From: CF-13 sp036782775
GTDB taxonomy: Bacteria > Chloroflexota > Dormibacteria > CF-121
Assembly: GCA_036782775.1 (NCBI GenBank)
Contig: DAIPYJ010000010.1
Location: 1-64,000, forward strand
Length of the DNA: 64,000 nt
Reading direction: 5' to 3'
Positions 14,250 through 22,133 of the stretch are shown in pieces; position 1 is the first letter of the stretch; each line of letters begins with the position of its first letter. The notes under the pieces are model-generated. The model was given only the letters and a program-made list of their open reading frames with translations. It was not told where the DNA came from and did no database searches. The position numbers and the translations under genes are program-made.

Positions 14250-15866
14250 TTACCCGCCCCCTTCCAGGGGGAGGGCAGAGTGGGGGTTCTCACGGAGCTT
14301 GAAGCGCTGTGTCTTGCCGGTGGCGGTCTTGGGTAGCGCCTCGACGAACTCGATCCAGCGCGGCCGCTTGTAGTCGGCGATCCTGGTCCGAACAAAATCC
14401 TGCAGCTCCTTGGCCAGCTCGGGCGAGGCGGCATATTCCTTCGCCAGGACGACATAGGCCATCGGTTTTTCCAGGTTGTCGGTATCGCGGCGGCCCACCA
14501 CGCCCGCCTCCTGTACCGCCGGATGCTCGATCAGGGTGTTCTCGATTTCGACTGGACTAACCCAGATGCCGCCGACCTTCAACATGTCGTCGGTGCGACC
14601 GGCGTACCAGTAATAGCCATCGGCGTCGCGGTAGAACTTGTCGCCGGTGCGGATCCACTGGCCCTGGATGGTGTCTTTGGTGCGTTCGTGCTTGTTCCAG
14701 TAGTAGGCGCAGGTGCTGTCGCCCTTGATGAGAAGGTTGCCGACGGTGCCGTCTTCGACATTCAGTCCGGCGTCGTCCACGATACGGGCCTCGTAGCCCG
14801 GGACGAGCTCCCCCGCGGAACCGGGGCGGGCGCGCCCAGCGCGGTTCGAGATGAAGATATGCAGGATCTCGGTGCTGCCGATGCCGTCGAGGATCTCGAC
14901 GCCGAAGCGCTGCTGAAATCGTTCATAGAGCGCTTTGGGCAGGGCTTCGCCGGCGGAGACAGCGAGGCGGACGCTCGAGAGATCAAAGTCTTTCCCCTCC
15001 TGCCGATGCGCGAGCAGCTGGCCGTAGTTCGTCGGCACCGAAAAGAACAGGGTGGGCTTGAATCGTTCGATCTGCGCGAAGACGTTTGGCGGAGTTGGCG
15101 GCCCTGGCCAGAGAATGGTGGTGGCACCGACGGCGAAGGGAAATGTCAGCGCGTTGCCCAGCCCATACGCGAAAAAGAGCTTGGCAACTGAGAACGTCCG
15201 ATCGGAGTCGCTGATCCCAAGGATGCCCTGGGCGTAGCTGACGACCGTGTGCACGATGTCGTGATGCAAGTGGACGGCGCCCTTGGGAAACCCGGTCGTC
15301 CCGGATGAATAGAGCCAAAAGGCGGCATCGTCTTTGTTGGTTTGCATCGGCTCGCAATCCGGTGAGGCTTTCAGCAGTTCGTCGAACGCGCCCGGCGTGT
15401 TACGGGATGGGCCGTCGACAATGATGTGCTCGAGGTACGGCAGCTCCTGACGCGGAATCGCCGAGAGTTGGGGCAGTAGCGGTTCGCTCACGATCGCGAT
15501 CCGAGCTCGGGAATCGTTGAGCATATAGCGATAGTCCTGGCTCTTGAGCAAGGTGTTCGTCGGAATCGGGACCGCGCCGAGCTTCTGCGCCCCGAAAAAG
15601 CTGTAGACGAAGGCCGGTGAGTCGAGCAGGAGCAGCAACACCCGTTCCTCGGGCCGCAAGCCGAACGCGCGCAGGCCGTTGGCCACGCGGTTGGAGCGTT
15701 CTGCAACCTGCGTGTAGGTCACGCGTTCATCGCCGCAGAGGATCGCGGTGCGATCGCCTCGCCCCTCGCGAAGGTGGCGATCTACGAGGTAGTCGGCAAC
15801 GTTGAAACTGTCGGGGACCTCGACGACCGGCGCAGCCGCGGCGGGGCGCTCGACGGTGGTCGCCAC
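14250..15866 (-). CDS. Benzoate-CoA ligase family protein
   Basis: 538 residues, full length for the acyl-adenylate superfamily. The P-loop-like motif is 'YSSGTTGFPKGAVHLHHD', followed by 'FFAYGLGNALTFPF', 'GIGSTEILHIFISN', the hinge 'WIRTGDKFYRDADGYYWYAGR' and the catalytic Lys region 'LPKTATGKTQRFKLRE'. 'STEILHIFISN' and 'AYYWNKHERTKDT' are hallmarks of the benzoate-CoA ligase branch, which converts benzoate plus CoA and ATP to benzoyl-CoA. No other aromatic-degradation gene is adjacent, so the true acid is uncertain. The last eleven residues come from a REP palindrome. The GTG start is 26 bases from REP copy 7. Confidence 0.88.
   Translation of the reverse strand: MATTVERPAAAAPVVEVPDSFNVADYLVDRHLREGRGDRTAILCGDERVTYTQVAERSNRVANGLRAFGLRPEERVLLLLLDSPAFVYSFFGAQKLGAVPIPTNTLLKSQDYRYMLNDSRARIAIVSEPLLPQLSAIPRQELPYLEHIIVDGPSRNTPGAFDELLKASPDCEPMQTNKDDAAFWLYSSGTTGFPKGAVHLHHDIVHTVVSYAQGILGISDSDRTFSVAKLFFAYGLGNALTFPFAVGATTILWPGPPTPPNVFAQIERFKPTLFFSVPTNYGQLLAHRQEGKDFDLSSVRLAVSAGEALPKALYERFQQRFGVEILDGIGSTEILHIFISNRAGRARPGSAGELVPGYEARIVDDAGLNVEDGTVGNLLIKGDSTCAYYWNKHERTKDTIQGQWIRTGDKFYRDADGYYWYAGRTDDMLKVGGIWVSPVEIENTLIEHPAVQEAGVVGRRDTDNLEKPMAYVVLAKEYAASPELAKELQDFVRTRIADYKRPRWIEFVEALPKTATGKTQRFKLRENPHSALPLEGGG
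14254..14286 (+). repeat. REP-like palindrome, copy 6, at the CoA-ligase gene end
   Basis: CCGCCCCCTTCCAGGGGGAGGGCAGAGTGGGGG. On the minus strand it is read as the last codons (PHSALPLEGGG) of the CoA ligase. Confidence 0.7.
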
Positions 15867-15892
15867 GCCCCGAGGCTACGGCCTGAGGCAAC

Positions 15893-15934
15893 CTCCCTCT
15901 CCCCACCTCGTGGGGAGAGGGTCGGGGTGAGGGG
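15893..15934 (+). repeat. REP-like palindrome, copy 7
   Basis: CCTCCCTCTCCCCACCTCGTGGGGAGAGGGTCGGGGTGAGGGG, a near-consensus copy. It sits between the CoA-ligase start and the end of the KGG gene, both on the minus strand. Confidence 0.85.
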
Positions 15935-15939
15935 CTTTG

Positions 15940-16509
15940 CTAGCGCTCGCCTCCCTTCCGGCCGATCGCGGCCATATGGCTGCGGTTGCGGCTCACCGCC
16001 TCGCCGCCTTTGTGTCCCGCCTGACGCGCTTCGGCGGTGCTGAACTCGTGCGCCGTGCCCTGCTTATGCGCAGCGCGCCCACCCTGGGCGGCAATCTGGC
16101 GCTGACGAGCGTCGCTCATTCCGGCAAATCCGCGGCGGCTTCCCGGGCTGCGGCTCGATGATGTCCGCCGAGCGCTGCTGGTCGATCGCCTTGCCGACGA
16201 CCTGCCCCGCGACGAGCTGCTGCGCGAGCGCGTGCTTCGGGACTTGCTCGAGGAACTCGATCTCGATCGGCTGGCGGTCGAGCGTCGCGACCGAGAAGCA
16301 CTGGATCGCGAACGGCTCGAACTCGATCGGCCGGACGATGACTTTTTCTTTCCACGCTGCGCCTTGGTCTCGCCCTTCTCGCGCCGGATTTTGTTCACGG
16401 TTCGCGCGGCGACTTCCTCGGCGCGGCCACCATACCGGCCTGACTTCTGCGCGCTCTTCTTGATGTGCTCGTACTGGCGCTCACGTTTTGGGCTCGCTCC
16501 TGCTGGCAT
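15940..16509 (-). CDS. KGG-repeat stress protein with RS-rich linker
   Basis: 189 residues in three parts. Residues 1-52 'SPKRERQYEHIKKSAQKSGRYGGRAEEVAARTVNK' match the plasmid-stabilisation-like N-terminal domain of general stress proteins. Residues about 55-122 are almost only Ser and Arg (SRSRSSASRSRRS and so on). The end has KGG-type motifs: 'GFAGMSDARQRQIAAQGG', 'HEFSTAEARQAGHKGG' and 'MAAIGRKGG'. KGG proteins are induced by desiccation, heat or stationary phase. A strong AAGGAGGT precedes the ATG, and a perfect TATAAT lies upstream. Bacterial homologues usually have a short linker, so the RS tract is odd. Cytoplasmic, probably DNA- or RNA-binding. Confidence 0.8.
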   Translation of the reverse strand: MPAGASPKRERQYEHIKKSAQKSGRYGGRAEEVAARTVNKIRREKGETKAQRGKKKSSSGRSSSSRSRSSASRSRRSTASRSRSSSSSKSRSTRSRSSSSRGRSSARRSTSSARRTSSSRSPGSRRGFAGMSDARQRQIAAQGGRAAHKQGTAHEFSTAEARQAGHKGGEAVSRNRSHMAAIGRKGGER

Positions 16510-16547
16510 ACGTACCTCCTTAGGGCTCTATGCCTTGAGCCATCTAA

Positions 16548-16553
16548 ATTATA
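16548..16553 (-). promoter_or_regulatory. -10 box (TATAAT) for the KGG stress gene
   Basis: A consensus TATAAT on the minus strand in an AT-rich divergent region, about 40 bases before the ATG, without a convincing -35. A small inverted repeat (GGCTC and GAGCC, 16524-16540) lies in the leader. Confidence 0.4.
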
Positions 16554-16575
16554 TTTCGGCCTACCTTAAATCTGA

Positions 16576-16581
16576 TAATAG
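16576..16581 (+). promoter_or_regulatory. -10 box (TAATAG) for the DUF3147 pair
   Basis: TAATAG ends exactly nine bases before the GTG at 16591 and there is no Shine-Dalgarno sequence, as expected for a leaderless transcript. Confidence 0.4.
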
Positions 16582-16590
16582 TATTGTAGC

Positions 16591-16932
16591 GTGTCTATTG
16601 TCGTGTTCGCTGCCAAGGCGCTGATTGGAGGCCTGGCGGTGGTCGCGTTCTCGCTGGTCGCGGAGGCCGGTCGCCCCAAGCGATTCGCGGGACTCTTTGC
16701 CGCCGCACCATCGGTCGCGGTGGCCAGCCTGGCGGTCACCGTGCTCAGCAAGGGAGCGAAGGGCGCCGTCCCCTATGCCGAGGGCATGCTGATCGGCGCC
16801 GCGGGAATGCTGGCGTATTGCCTAGTGTCGCTGTACCTGATTGACCGCTTGCACGCATTGATCGGCTCGATTCTCTCCTGGGCGGCCTGGTTCATCGTGG
16901 CCGGCGGTCTCTATTTCGCACTCGGCAGGTAA
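16591..16932 (+). CDS. DUF3147 membrane protein
   Basis: 113 residues, four membrane helices filling almost the whole protein, with the family pattern 'AKALIGGLAVVAFSLVAEAGRPKRFAGLFAAAPSVAVASLA' (Gly-Arg-Pro before helix two, then 'FAAAPSVA'). Ends 'FIVAGGLYFALGR'. The GTG start fits both the -10 hexamer nine bases upstream and the first helix. Three bases separate it from a second DUF3147 gene, and the two products probably form a heteromeric membrane complex. No function is established for this family to my knowledge. Confidence 0.8.
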   Translation: MSIVVFAAKALIGGLAVVAFSLVAEAGRPKRFAGLFAAAPSVAVASLAVTVLSKGAKGAVPYAEGMLIGAAGMLAYCLVSLYLIDRLHALIGSILSWAAWFIVAGGLYFALGR

Positions 16933-16935
16933 CTG

Positions 16936-17385
16936 ATGGAAGGAGGGCGGCTGGAGCAGGACGACCTCAAGCCGGTTGGCTTCGAGTGGTCGAAGCTAAC
17001 CCAGGTCAAACCGGGCGAGGTCGCGGTCCGCTTTATTTTCGGCGCAGTGGTGGCACTGGCCGCGGCCATCACCGGGCTGCTGGCGGGGCCAAAGGTCGGC
17101 GGCCTATTTCTCGCCTTCCCCGCGATCCTGCCCGCCAGCCTGACTCTCATCGAGAAAAAAGAGGGCATTAGCAAGGCCTGGTCCGATGCGTGCGGCGGCG
17201 CCATCGGCGCGATCGGCATGGCAGCCTTTGCTCTGACGGCGATTCTGCTCTTGAAGGTCAATCCGGCGCTGGCGTTAATCCTCGCACTGATCGCCTGGAT
17301 CGTCGTCTCGACCGGTCTCTACGTCCTGATTCGGGTCACCGGCCTCTTCCTGAAGTCAGACCGGCTTTTCTCGAAGCACTCCTGA
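16936..17385 (+). CDS. DUF3147 membrane protein, second copy
   Basis: 149 residues. A 25-residue polar N terminus (EGGRLEQDDLKPVGFEWSKL) precedes the same four-helix core as the gene before it: 'VAVRFIFGAVVALAAAITGLLAGPKVGGLFLAFPAILPASL', again with the 'G-x-F-x-A-x-P' helix start. The paralog is longer and ends with a basic cytoplasmic tail 'FLKSDRLFSKHS'. Its ATG lies four bases after the stop of the first copy; translation is coupled. Confidence 0.8.
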   Translation: MEGGRLEQDDLKPVGFEWSKLTQVKPGEVAVRFIFGAVVALAAAITGLLAGPKVGGLFLAFPAILPASLTLIEKKEGISKAWSDACGGAIGAIGMAAFALTAILLLKVNPALALILALIAWIVVSTGLYVLIRVTGLFLKSDRLFSKHS

Positions 17386-17400
17386 GAACTCGAAGCGGGG

Positions 17401-17664
17401 TCAGTCATCATCGTCGTCCCAGCGACGCCAGCCGCCTGGCGGTGGAACCACTGGCTTGTTCAGCTCGGTTGACATTCGTCGGGCCACAAGCAGACCGCCG
17501 ACCAAGCCAATGAGGCCGCCGAGAACCGCGCCGATGCCGAGCCCCTCCTGCCAGTTACCGAACGGAATGCCGATTACGGCGCCAATCACCGCTCCGAGGC
17601 ACGCGAAAAGGATGACCACCACATGGACCAGCTGAAACCACGTGTGCCATTGCGACCAATGCAT
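17401..17664 (-). CDS. Small glycine-zipper-like membrane protein
   Basis: 87 residues: a Trp-rich start (MHWSQWHTWFQL), two hydrophobic stretches with many Gly residues (ILFACLGAVIGAVIGIPFG and LGIGAVLGGLIGLVGGLLV) and a polar end 'PPPGGWRRWDDDDD' with five terminal Asp residues. The GxxxG spacing would allow tight helix packing. I do not recognise the family. It converges on the DUF3147 pair (15-base gap) and lies 19 bases before the tRNA-Thr gene on the same strand numbering. Confidence 0.55.
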   Translation of the reverse strand: MHWSQWHTWFQLVHVVVILFACLGAVIGAVIGIPFGNWQEGLGIGAVLGGLIGLVGGLLVARRMSTELNKPVVPPPGGWRRWDDDDD

Positions 17665-17683
17665 CCGGCAACTATTTAAAGGC

Positions 17684-17758
17684 TGGAGCCGGGGAGGAGG
17701 ATTGAACTCCCGACCCCGTCCTTACCAAGGACGTGCTCTACCACTGAGCTACCCCGGC
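17684..17758 (-). tRNA. tRNA-Thr (anticodon GGT)
   Basis: On the minus strand: acceptor stem GCCGGGG with CCCCGGC, D arm GCTC/GAGC, anticodon arm CGTCC-TTGGTAA-GGACG giving anticodon GGT, T arm with TTCAATC. The discriminator base is T and CCA is encoded (17684-17686). Confidence 0.95.
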
Positions 17759-17766
17759 TCGGGGTA

Positions 17767-17850
17767 TGGGCAGAGGAGGATTCGAACCCCCGAAGGCGCT
17801 AGGCCAACTGATCTACAGTCAGTCCCGTTTAACCACTTCGGTATCTGCCC
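17767..17850 (-). tRNA. tRNA-Tyr (anticodon GTA)
   Basis: Class II tRNA of 84 bases with a long variable arm. Acceptor GGGCAGA pairs with TCTGCCC; the anticodon arm ACTGA-CTGTAGA-TCAGT gives GTA; T arm GGTTCGAATCC. CCA is not encoded. It lies eight bases upstream of tRNA-Thr, so the two form one transcription unit. Confidence 0.95.
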
Positions 17851-17869
17851 GACCGGCAGATTTTACCGC

Positions 17870-17875
17870 TAGTCT
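17870..17875 (+). promoter_or_regulatory. -10 box (TAGTCT) for the ParB-like gene
   Basis: TAGTCT ends nine bases before the ATG at 17885, with no Shine-Dalgarno; consistent with a leaderless mRNA. Confidence 0.4.
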
Positions 17876-17884
17876 ATTGTCCGT

Positions 17885-18886
17885 ATGGCCGCCAAGAAAA
17901 AGGCCCCAACCAAGCCCACGAAGCGGGCCACCCGCTCGCGTAAGCCCGCCGGGCCGCGCGGCCCCGAACCTAAAGAAAGCATCCTCGCAGCAGACGGAAA
18001 CGAGGAGATCTCAGGCCTGCTATCGCAGGTGCAAAAGCACGGCGGCGCCGTGGTCGGCGCCTACCGCGACCCGTTTGCCGGCGAGCCGGTGGTCGTGGCC
18101 TCGCTGCCGGTCAAGAAGGTCGTCGCGACGCCCTTCCAGCGCGATCTCTCACGAACGCACGCGACCCGCCTCGTCGACGCGATCGGCGCCGCCGGTGTCT
18201 TTCTCGATCCCGTGATCGCGGTGCCGTCAAAAGACGGCTTCTGGTCGCCGAATGGCCGCCACCGCCTCGAGGCGGCCCGTCGCCTGGGAATGCGCGCTGT
18301 CACCGCCCTGCTCGTCCCCGACGAGAAGCTGGCCTTCCGCATCCTCGCCCTCAACACGGAGAAGGCGCACAACCTGCGCGACCGATCGCTCGAGGTCATC
18401 AGGATGGCGCGCCAGCTTGCAAAAGAAGAACCCCGCTCGAAAGAAACGGATCATGCACTGACCTTCGAATCGCCGGTGTTCCTCACGCTTGGGTGCGCCT
18501 ACGAGCAGCGCTCGCGCTTTCCCGGCTCCTCCTATCAATCGGTGCTCAACAAGGTTGACCGGTTTATGGACAGCACCGTGCCCGCCGCGCTCCGGCAGCG
18601 CGAGCAGTGGGCCGTACGCATCATGGACATCGACGACCGGGTCGCAGCCCACGTCAAGACGATGCAGGAGATGGGGATGAAGAGCCCCTACCTGCGTGCC
18701 GTCGTGGTGGCCCGCATCAATCCGGTGCGGTTCGTTCCACCCTCTCGCAAGAAGGACGCAGCGCCGCCGATGTCGGTGGCTGAGGCCCTCACCAAGATGG
18801 CCGCCAACGTACGAAAGTTCGATCCCAAATCGGTGCGACCCGGCGATCTTGCCCTGGTGGCCGCGATCGCGCCAAGCAGCGAGTAA
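17885..18886 (+). CDS. ParB/RepB/Spo0J N-terminal-domain protein
   Basis: 333 residues. A Lys-rich start (AAKKKAPTKPTKRATRSRKP) is followed by a ParB-like nuclease/CTPase domain at about residues 75-160: 'LPVKKVVATPFQRDLSRTHATRLVDAIGAAGVFLDPVIAV' and 'GFWSPNGRHRLEAARRLGMRAVTALLV', where GRHRLEAARRLG replaces the usual G-E-R-R-x-R-A. The remaining half is helical without a clear helix-turn-helix of canonical ParB. No parA is adjacent and the usual chromosomal parAB context is absent, so this is an orphan ParB-fold protein of unknown job. Confidence 0.8.
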   Translation: MAAKKKAPTKPTKRATRSRKPAGPRGPEPKESILAADGNEEISGLLSQVQKHGGAVVGAYRDPFAGEPVVVASLPVKKVVATPFQRDLSRTHATRLVDAIGAAGVFLDPVIAVPSKDGFWSPNGRHRLEAARRLGMRAVTALLVPDEKLAFRILALNTEKAHNLRDRSLEVIRMARQLAKEEPRSKETDHALTFESPVFLTLGCAYEQRSRFPGSSYQSVLNKVDRFMDSTVPAALRQREQWAVRIMDIDDRVAAHVKTMQEMGMKSPYLRAVVVARINPVRFVPPSRKKDAAPPMSVAEALTKMAANVRKFDPKSVRPGDLALVAAIAPSSE

Positions 18887-18888
18887 CC

Positions 18889-18926
18889 CCGACCTGCCCT
18901 CCCCCAGTAGGCGAGGGAGGGGTAAG
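18889..18926 (-). repeat. REP-like palindrome, copy 8
   Basis: CCCCGACCTGCCCTCCCCCAGTAGGCGAGGGAGGGGTAAG, inverse orientation, placed three bases after the ParB-like stop and before the deacetylase gene. Confidence 0.65.
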
Positions 18927-18939
18927 TTGAATTCAGGAG

Positions 18940-19860
18940 ATGAGGCGAGCTGGATTTGCCGTGGCTACGGCGGGATTGCTTGCAGGCGCGTTGGCGGTGC
19001 AACCGCACGGCGCGCTTGCGCATCACGGCGTTCACTCGTCGACCGGGGCCCACCAGCTGGCGCGCGCGTCCGCTCTCGGAACGCATCTCAGTCAGCTCAG
19101 CGCCGCGGTCGCCAGCAATCAGCCGCCGGCCCCGCCGCGGCTGGTGGTCGGGGTTCGGACCTCACGGCCACTGGTTGCCTTGACCTTCGATCTGGACATG
19201 ACGCCGGAGATGGCGTCGCAGGTCAATGCCGGTGCCTCCTGGTTCAACGCCGATGCGCTTGGCTATCTTGTCGCCGAACATGTGCACGCGACGATGTTCA
19301 TGACCGGCATGTGGGCGGAGATGTATCCGACGTTCGCCCGGCAGATTGCCCGGACTCCGGGCTTCGAAATCGGGAACCACAGTTTTTCTCATCCCGCGTT
19401 TCACCTGCCGTGTTATCAGCTGGGCTCGGTGAGCCGGTCAGCCCAAATACAGCAAGTGCAGATGGCGCAGCGAGCGATCGTCTGGGTCACCGGTGTCAGC
19501 CCTCGGTACTTCCGCTTCCCGGGTGGCTGTTACGACTCGGCAGCGCTCGACCTGGTGCGCGACGCGGGCTTGATTCCGATTCAATGGAACGTCAACTCGA
19601 TCGACGCCTTTAACCCATATCCGGCCCAGATCGCCGCCACCGTACTGGCGGAGGTGAAGCCGGGGTCGATTGTGCTGATGCACCTCCAGGGCGGCGTCAA
19701 TGCGCCCGCGACCGCTGATGCGCTGCGCGACATCGTTCCGGCGCTCGAGCGGCGTGGTTACCACTTCGTGACGGTGAGCGAGTTGCTGGCTTCCGGCACC
19801 CCGATCGGACCAGCTGGTCCGAAGCCGATCCGTCTGCTCGTCCCAGGCAGGCACGTCTAA
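18940..19860 (+). CDS. Secreted polysaccharide deacetylase-like protein (NodB fold)
   Basis: 306 residues with a signal peptide (MRRAGFAVATAGLLAGALAV...ALA). The NodB-like domain shows 'VALTFDLDMTPEM' (D84 and D86), the metal-binding 'IGNHSFSHP' (H147, H151) and 'RYFRFPGGCYDSAAL', then 'IQWNVNSIDAF' and 'SIVLMHLQG'. Motif 1 is TFDLD rather than TFDDG, so the catalytic-base and metal Asp spacing differs from classic chitin or peptidoglycan deacetylases. An AGGAG lies right before the ATG. It opens a run of envelope genes (PAP2-kinase fusion, PAP2, CHAP hydrolase). Confidence 0.85.
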   Translation: MRRAGFAVATAGLLAGALAVQPHGALAHHGVHSSTGAHQLARASALGTHLSQLSAAVASNQPPAPPRLVVGVRTSRPLVALTFDLDMTPEMASQVNAGASWFNADALGYLVAEHVHATMFMTGMWAEMYPTFARQIARTPGFEIGNHSFSHPAFHLPCYQLGSVSRSAQIQQVQMAQRAIVWVTGVSPRYFRFPGGCYDSAALDLVRDAGLIPIQWNVNSIDAFNPYPAQIAATVLAEVKPGSIVLMHLQGGVNAPATADALRDIVPALERRGYHFVTVSELLASGTPIGPAGPKPIRLLVPGRHV

Positions 19861-19861
19861 T

Positions 19862-21352
19862 TTGCGATTCCTCGAGGCGATCGATGCCTTCGACCGCCGA
19901 TTGTTTCATCGCCTCACCAGAAGAGACCAACGCCTAGCCGATCAGGCGCTTAAAAGCCTGAGCAATTTCGCCAACCGTTCCCTGCTCTGGCTGACGATTT
20001 CCGTTCTGCTCGCGATCTTCGGCGGCCGGCTCGGACGAAGAGCCGCCAGCCGCGGCGTGCTGGCGATCACCCTGAGCTCGACGCTGGTCAATCTCCCACT
20101 CAAGTACCTGGCTCGACGAAACCGACCCCGACTGCGGCGAGGAGACCGCCCGCTGCTCGTCCGCATGCCGGAAAGCTTCTCGTTTCCCTCCGGACACTCG
20201 GCGTCGGCCTTCGCCTTCACGACCGCGATTGCCCTGGATGATCCACGGACGCTTCCGGCCGTTCTTCCGCTCGCCTCGACGGTGGCGTATTCGCGCGTCC
20301 ATCTCCGAGTGCACTACCCGCTCGATGTCCTCATCGGCGGTGCGATCGGCGCCGGCATGGGCGTCGTGAGCGGGACCGTCCGTGATGCGGCGACCCGCTG
20401 GTGGGAAAGCCTGGCGCCGGTTCCACCGGCGCTGAGGCCGAGAACCAACCAACTCATCCTCGTGGACAGCCCGCACTCACGCGGAGAAGTCAGGTACCAT
20501 CGCGCTCGACGGGCGATCCAACAGCACAACCTGCGCGTGCTGGAGGAGATACCTGTCGATGAGCTCGACCGCCTCTCGCAGCTGCTCCGACGGCACCAGC
20601 ACGATCCACCGATTGTGGTTGCAGCCGGCGGCGACGGCACCGTTGGTGCGGTTGCCGATCTTTTGGTTGGACGCGACATTCCGCTTGGCATCCTGCCGCT
20701 GGGCACCTCAAACGACTTCGCTCGATCGATCGACGTCCCCCTGCACGTCGAGGACGCCGTCCGGCTCCTGGCTCGAGGGCCGATGCGGCGCGTCGATGCC
20801 GGCCGGCTGGTCGGCGATGGGCAGGCGCCGCGTCACTTCGTCCATGCGGCGGCGGCCGGCGTCAACGTCGCCTTTGCCCGCTTTGCCACCCGGGCGGACA
20901 TGCGAGAACGACTCGGCCGTCTGACCTATGCCGTTGCTGCAGCGCTGGCCCTACGCGAACGCCCGGTCTTCGACTGTGAGGTCCGCTACGACGGCCGCAG
21001 CGAGCGGCTGCGGTTGGTTCACCTGTCGGTCGTGAGCGCACCTGTTTTCGGCGGCTTCCTCGATTTGCGGATTCCGAATGCCACCCCAGAGGACCGACTG
21101 CTCCACGTCATCATGGTGGAGCACCTGCCTATACGACGGCTGCTGCGCTCGGCGCTCTATCCGGCAATCGGGCTGCATCGCCGCATCCATGGTTTCCGGC
21201 TCCTGGCTGTCCGAGAAATTGCCGTCAAGCCCAACCGAACCATGGACGTGACCATCGATGGCGAGATTCGTGGACGAATTCCGGGAACCTTCGAGGTGGT
21301 CCCATCCGCCCTTACGGTGCTCGCACCACTCAGCCCAGACCGTGATCGCTGA
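19862..21352 (+). CDS. PAP2 phosphatase and diacylglycerol-kinase fusion
   Basis: 496 residues in two enzymes. Residues about 1-170 are a PAP2 lipid phosphatase: 'KYLARRNRPR' (81-90), 'FPSGHSAS' (108-115) and 'SRVHLRVHYPLD' (144-155), the full three-part active site, with membrane helices. Residues about 195-490 are a DAGK-type lipid kinase: 'ILVDSPHSRG' and GGDGT at 256-260, 'GILPLGTSNDFA', ending with an 'EIRGRIPGTFEVV' strand. One chain thus carries a lipid phosphatase and a lipid kinase. It starts with TTG one base after the deacetylase stop, and the next PAP2 gene starts inside its end. Probably remodels phosphatidate or undecaprenyl phosphate. Confidence 0.88.
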   Translation: MRFLEAIDAFDRRLFHRLTRRDQRLADQALKSLSNFANRSLLWLTISVLLAIFGGRLGRRAASRGVLAITLSSTLVNLPLKYLARRNRPRLRRGDRPLLVRMPESFSFPSGHSASAFAFTTAIALDDPRTLPAVLPLASTVAYSRVHLRVHYPLDVLIGGAIGAGMGVVSGTVRDAATRWWESLAPVPPALRPRTNQLILVDSPHSRGEVRYHRARRAIQQHNLRVLEEIPVDELDRLSQLLRRHQHDPPIVVAAGGDGTVGAVADLLVGRDIPLGILPLGTSNDFARSIDVPLHVEDAVRLLARGPMRRVDAGRLVGDGQAPRHFVHAAAAGVNVAFARFATRADMRERLGRLTYAVAAALALRERPVFDCEVRYDGRSERLRLVHLSVVSAPVFGGFLDLRIPNATPEDRLLHVIMVEHLPIRRLLRSALYPAIGLHRRIHGFRLLAVREIAVKPNRTMDVTIDGEIRGRIPGTFEVVPSALTVLAPLSPDRDR

Positions 21353-22022
21353 TCGTCGCGCCGTTCTACGGTTCTTCCTCCACGCGCTCGTGATCTTCCT
21401 CGGGCTTGGTGTCCTGACCACCGCGCTCGGCATTGCGCTTCGGGCCTGGGCTCCAGGGTTCGACGCTCAGACGATGCAGGCGCTCGCCGCCGAGAGCAAT
21501 CACACGTTGCTTCGGATCGCCGGCATCGTGTCCGATGCGGGATCGTTCGTGTTGCTGGCGCCTTTGTCGATCGCCTTGCTCCTACTCCGCCGCTGGAAGC
21601 GGCCGGCCGATGACCTGGCCTTGATCGTGATCGCCGCCGGATGCGCCGCGCTGCCGTCGCTGATCAAGCTGATCGTGGCGCGACCCCGGCCCGAGTTCGG
21701 CAGGGTGACGCATCTCCTGACTCTCAGCTTTCCGTCCGAGCACACCACCCAGGCCGCCGGCATCTACCTGACGATCGCGATCCTGCTTTCCCAGGATCTG
21801 CGCCGGGGATGGCGTGAAGCCGTCATCGTGCTTGCCGTTCTGATTGCGCTGGCTGTTGCCTGGTCGCGCGTCTACCTCGGCGTGCACTATCCGACCGACG
21901 TGACCGCGGGGCTTGCCCTCGGTTGGAGCTGGGCGCTGCTGGTTTTTCATTGGGCCCGGCCCGGATTGACACGACCCCTTGGTGAATCGGTGACGGCGCC
22001 CAACAGCGCTGCCACTAGTTGA
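21342..22022 (+). CDS. PAP2-family phosphatase, standalone
   Basis: 226 residues from GTG 21342, overlapping the preceding gene by eleven bases; the longer frame from 21258 lies wholly in the preceding gene. Six hydrophobic segments and the PAP2 active site: 'KLIVARPRPEF', 'SFPSEHTTQAAG' and 'SRVYLGVHYPTDV'. The second motif is PSEH instead of PSGH, a known permissive variant. It likely dephosphorylates a lipid phosphate or undecaprenyl pyrophosphate at the outer membrane face, and works beside the PAP2-kinase fusion. Confidence 0.88.
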   Translation: MIADRRAVLRFFLHALVIFLGLGVLTTALGIALRAWAPGFDAQTMQALAAESNHTLLRIAGIVSDAGSFVLLAPLSIALLLLRRWKRPADDLALIVIAAGCAALPSLIKLIVARPRPEFGRVTHLLTLSFPSEHTTQAAGIYLTIAILLSQDLRRGWREAVIVLAVLIALAVAWSRVYLGVHYPTDVTAGLALGWSWALLVFHWARPGLTRPLGESVTAPNSAATS

Positions 22023-22133
22023 CAACAACGGCTCGAAGCCCGATGCCATCGCGACGCAGCCGCCGTTGTATCGGCAGCGGACGGGGAGGCAAATTCCGCG
22101 CGATGCGCGCGATGGTGAGGGGGCATCAGCCCG

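Noticed and set aside
17684..17850. The tRNA pair as an integration site for a mobile element
   Set aside because: No integrase, no direct repeat of a tRNA 3' end, and flanking genes have normal composition.
22023..22133. A c-di-AMP or other riboswitch before the CHAP hydrolase gene
   Set aside because: CHAP genes are often riboswitch-controlled, but the conserved core of ydaO-type or GEMM-type switches is not visible; only a GC-rich leader is seen.
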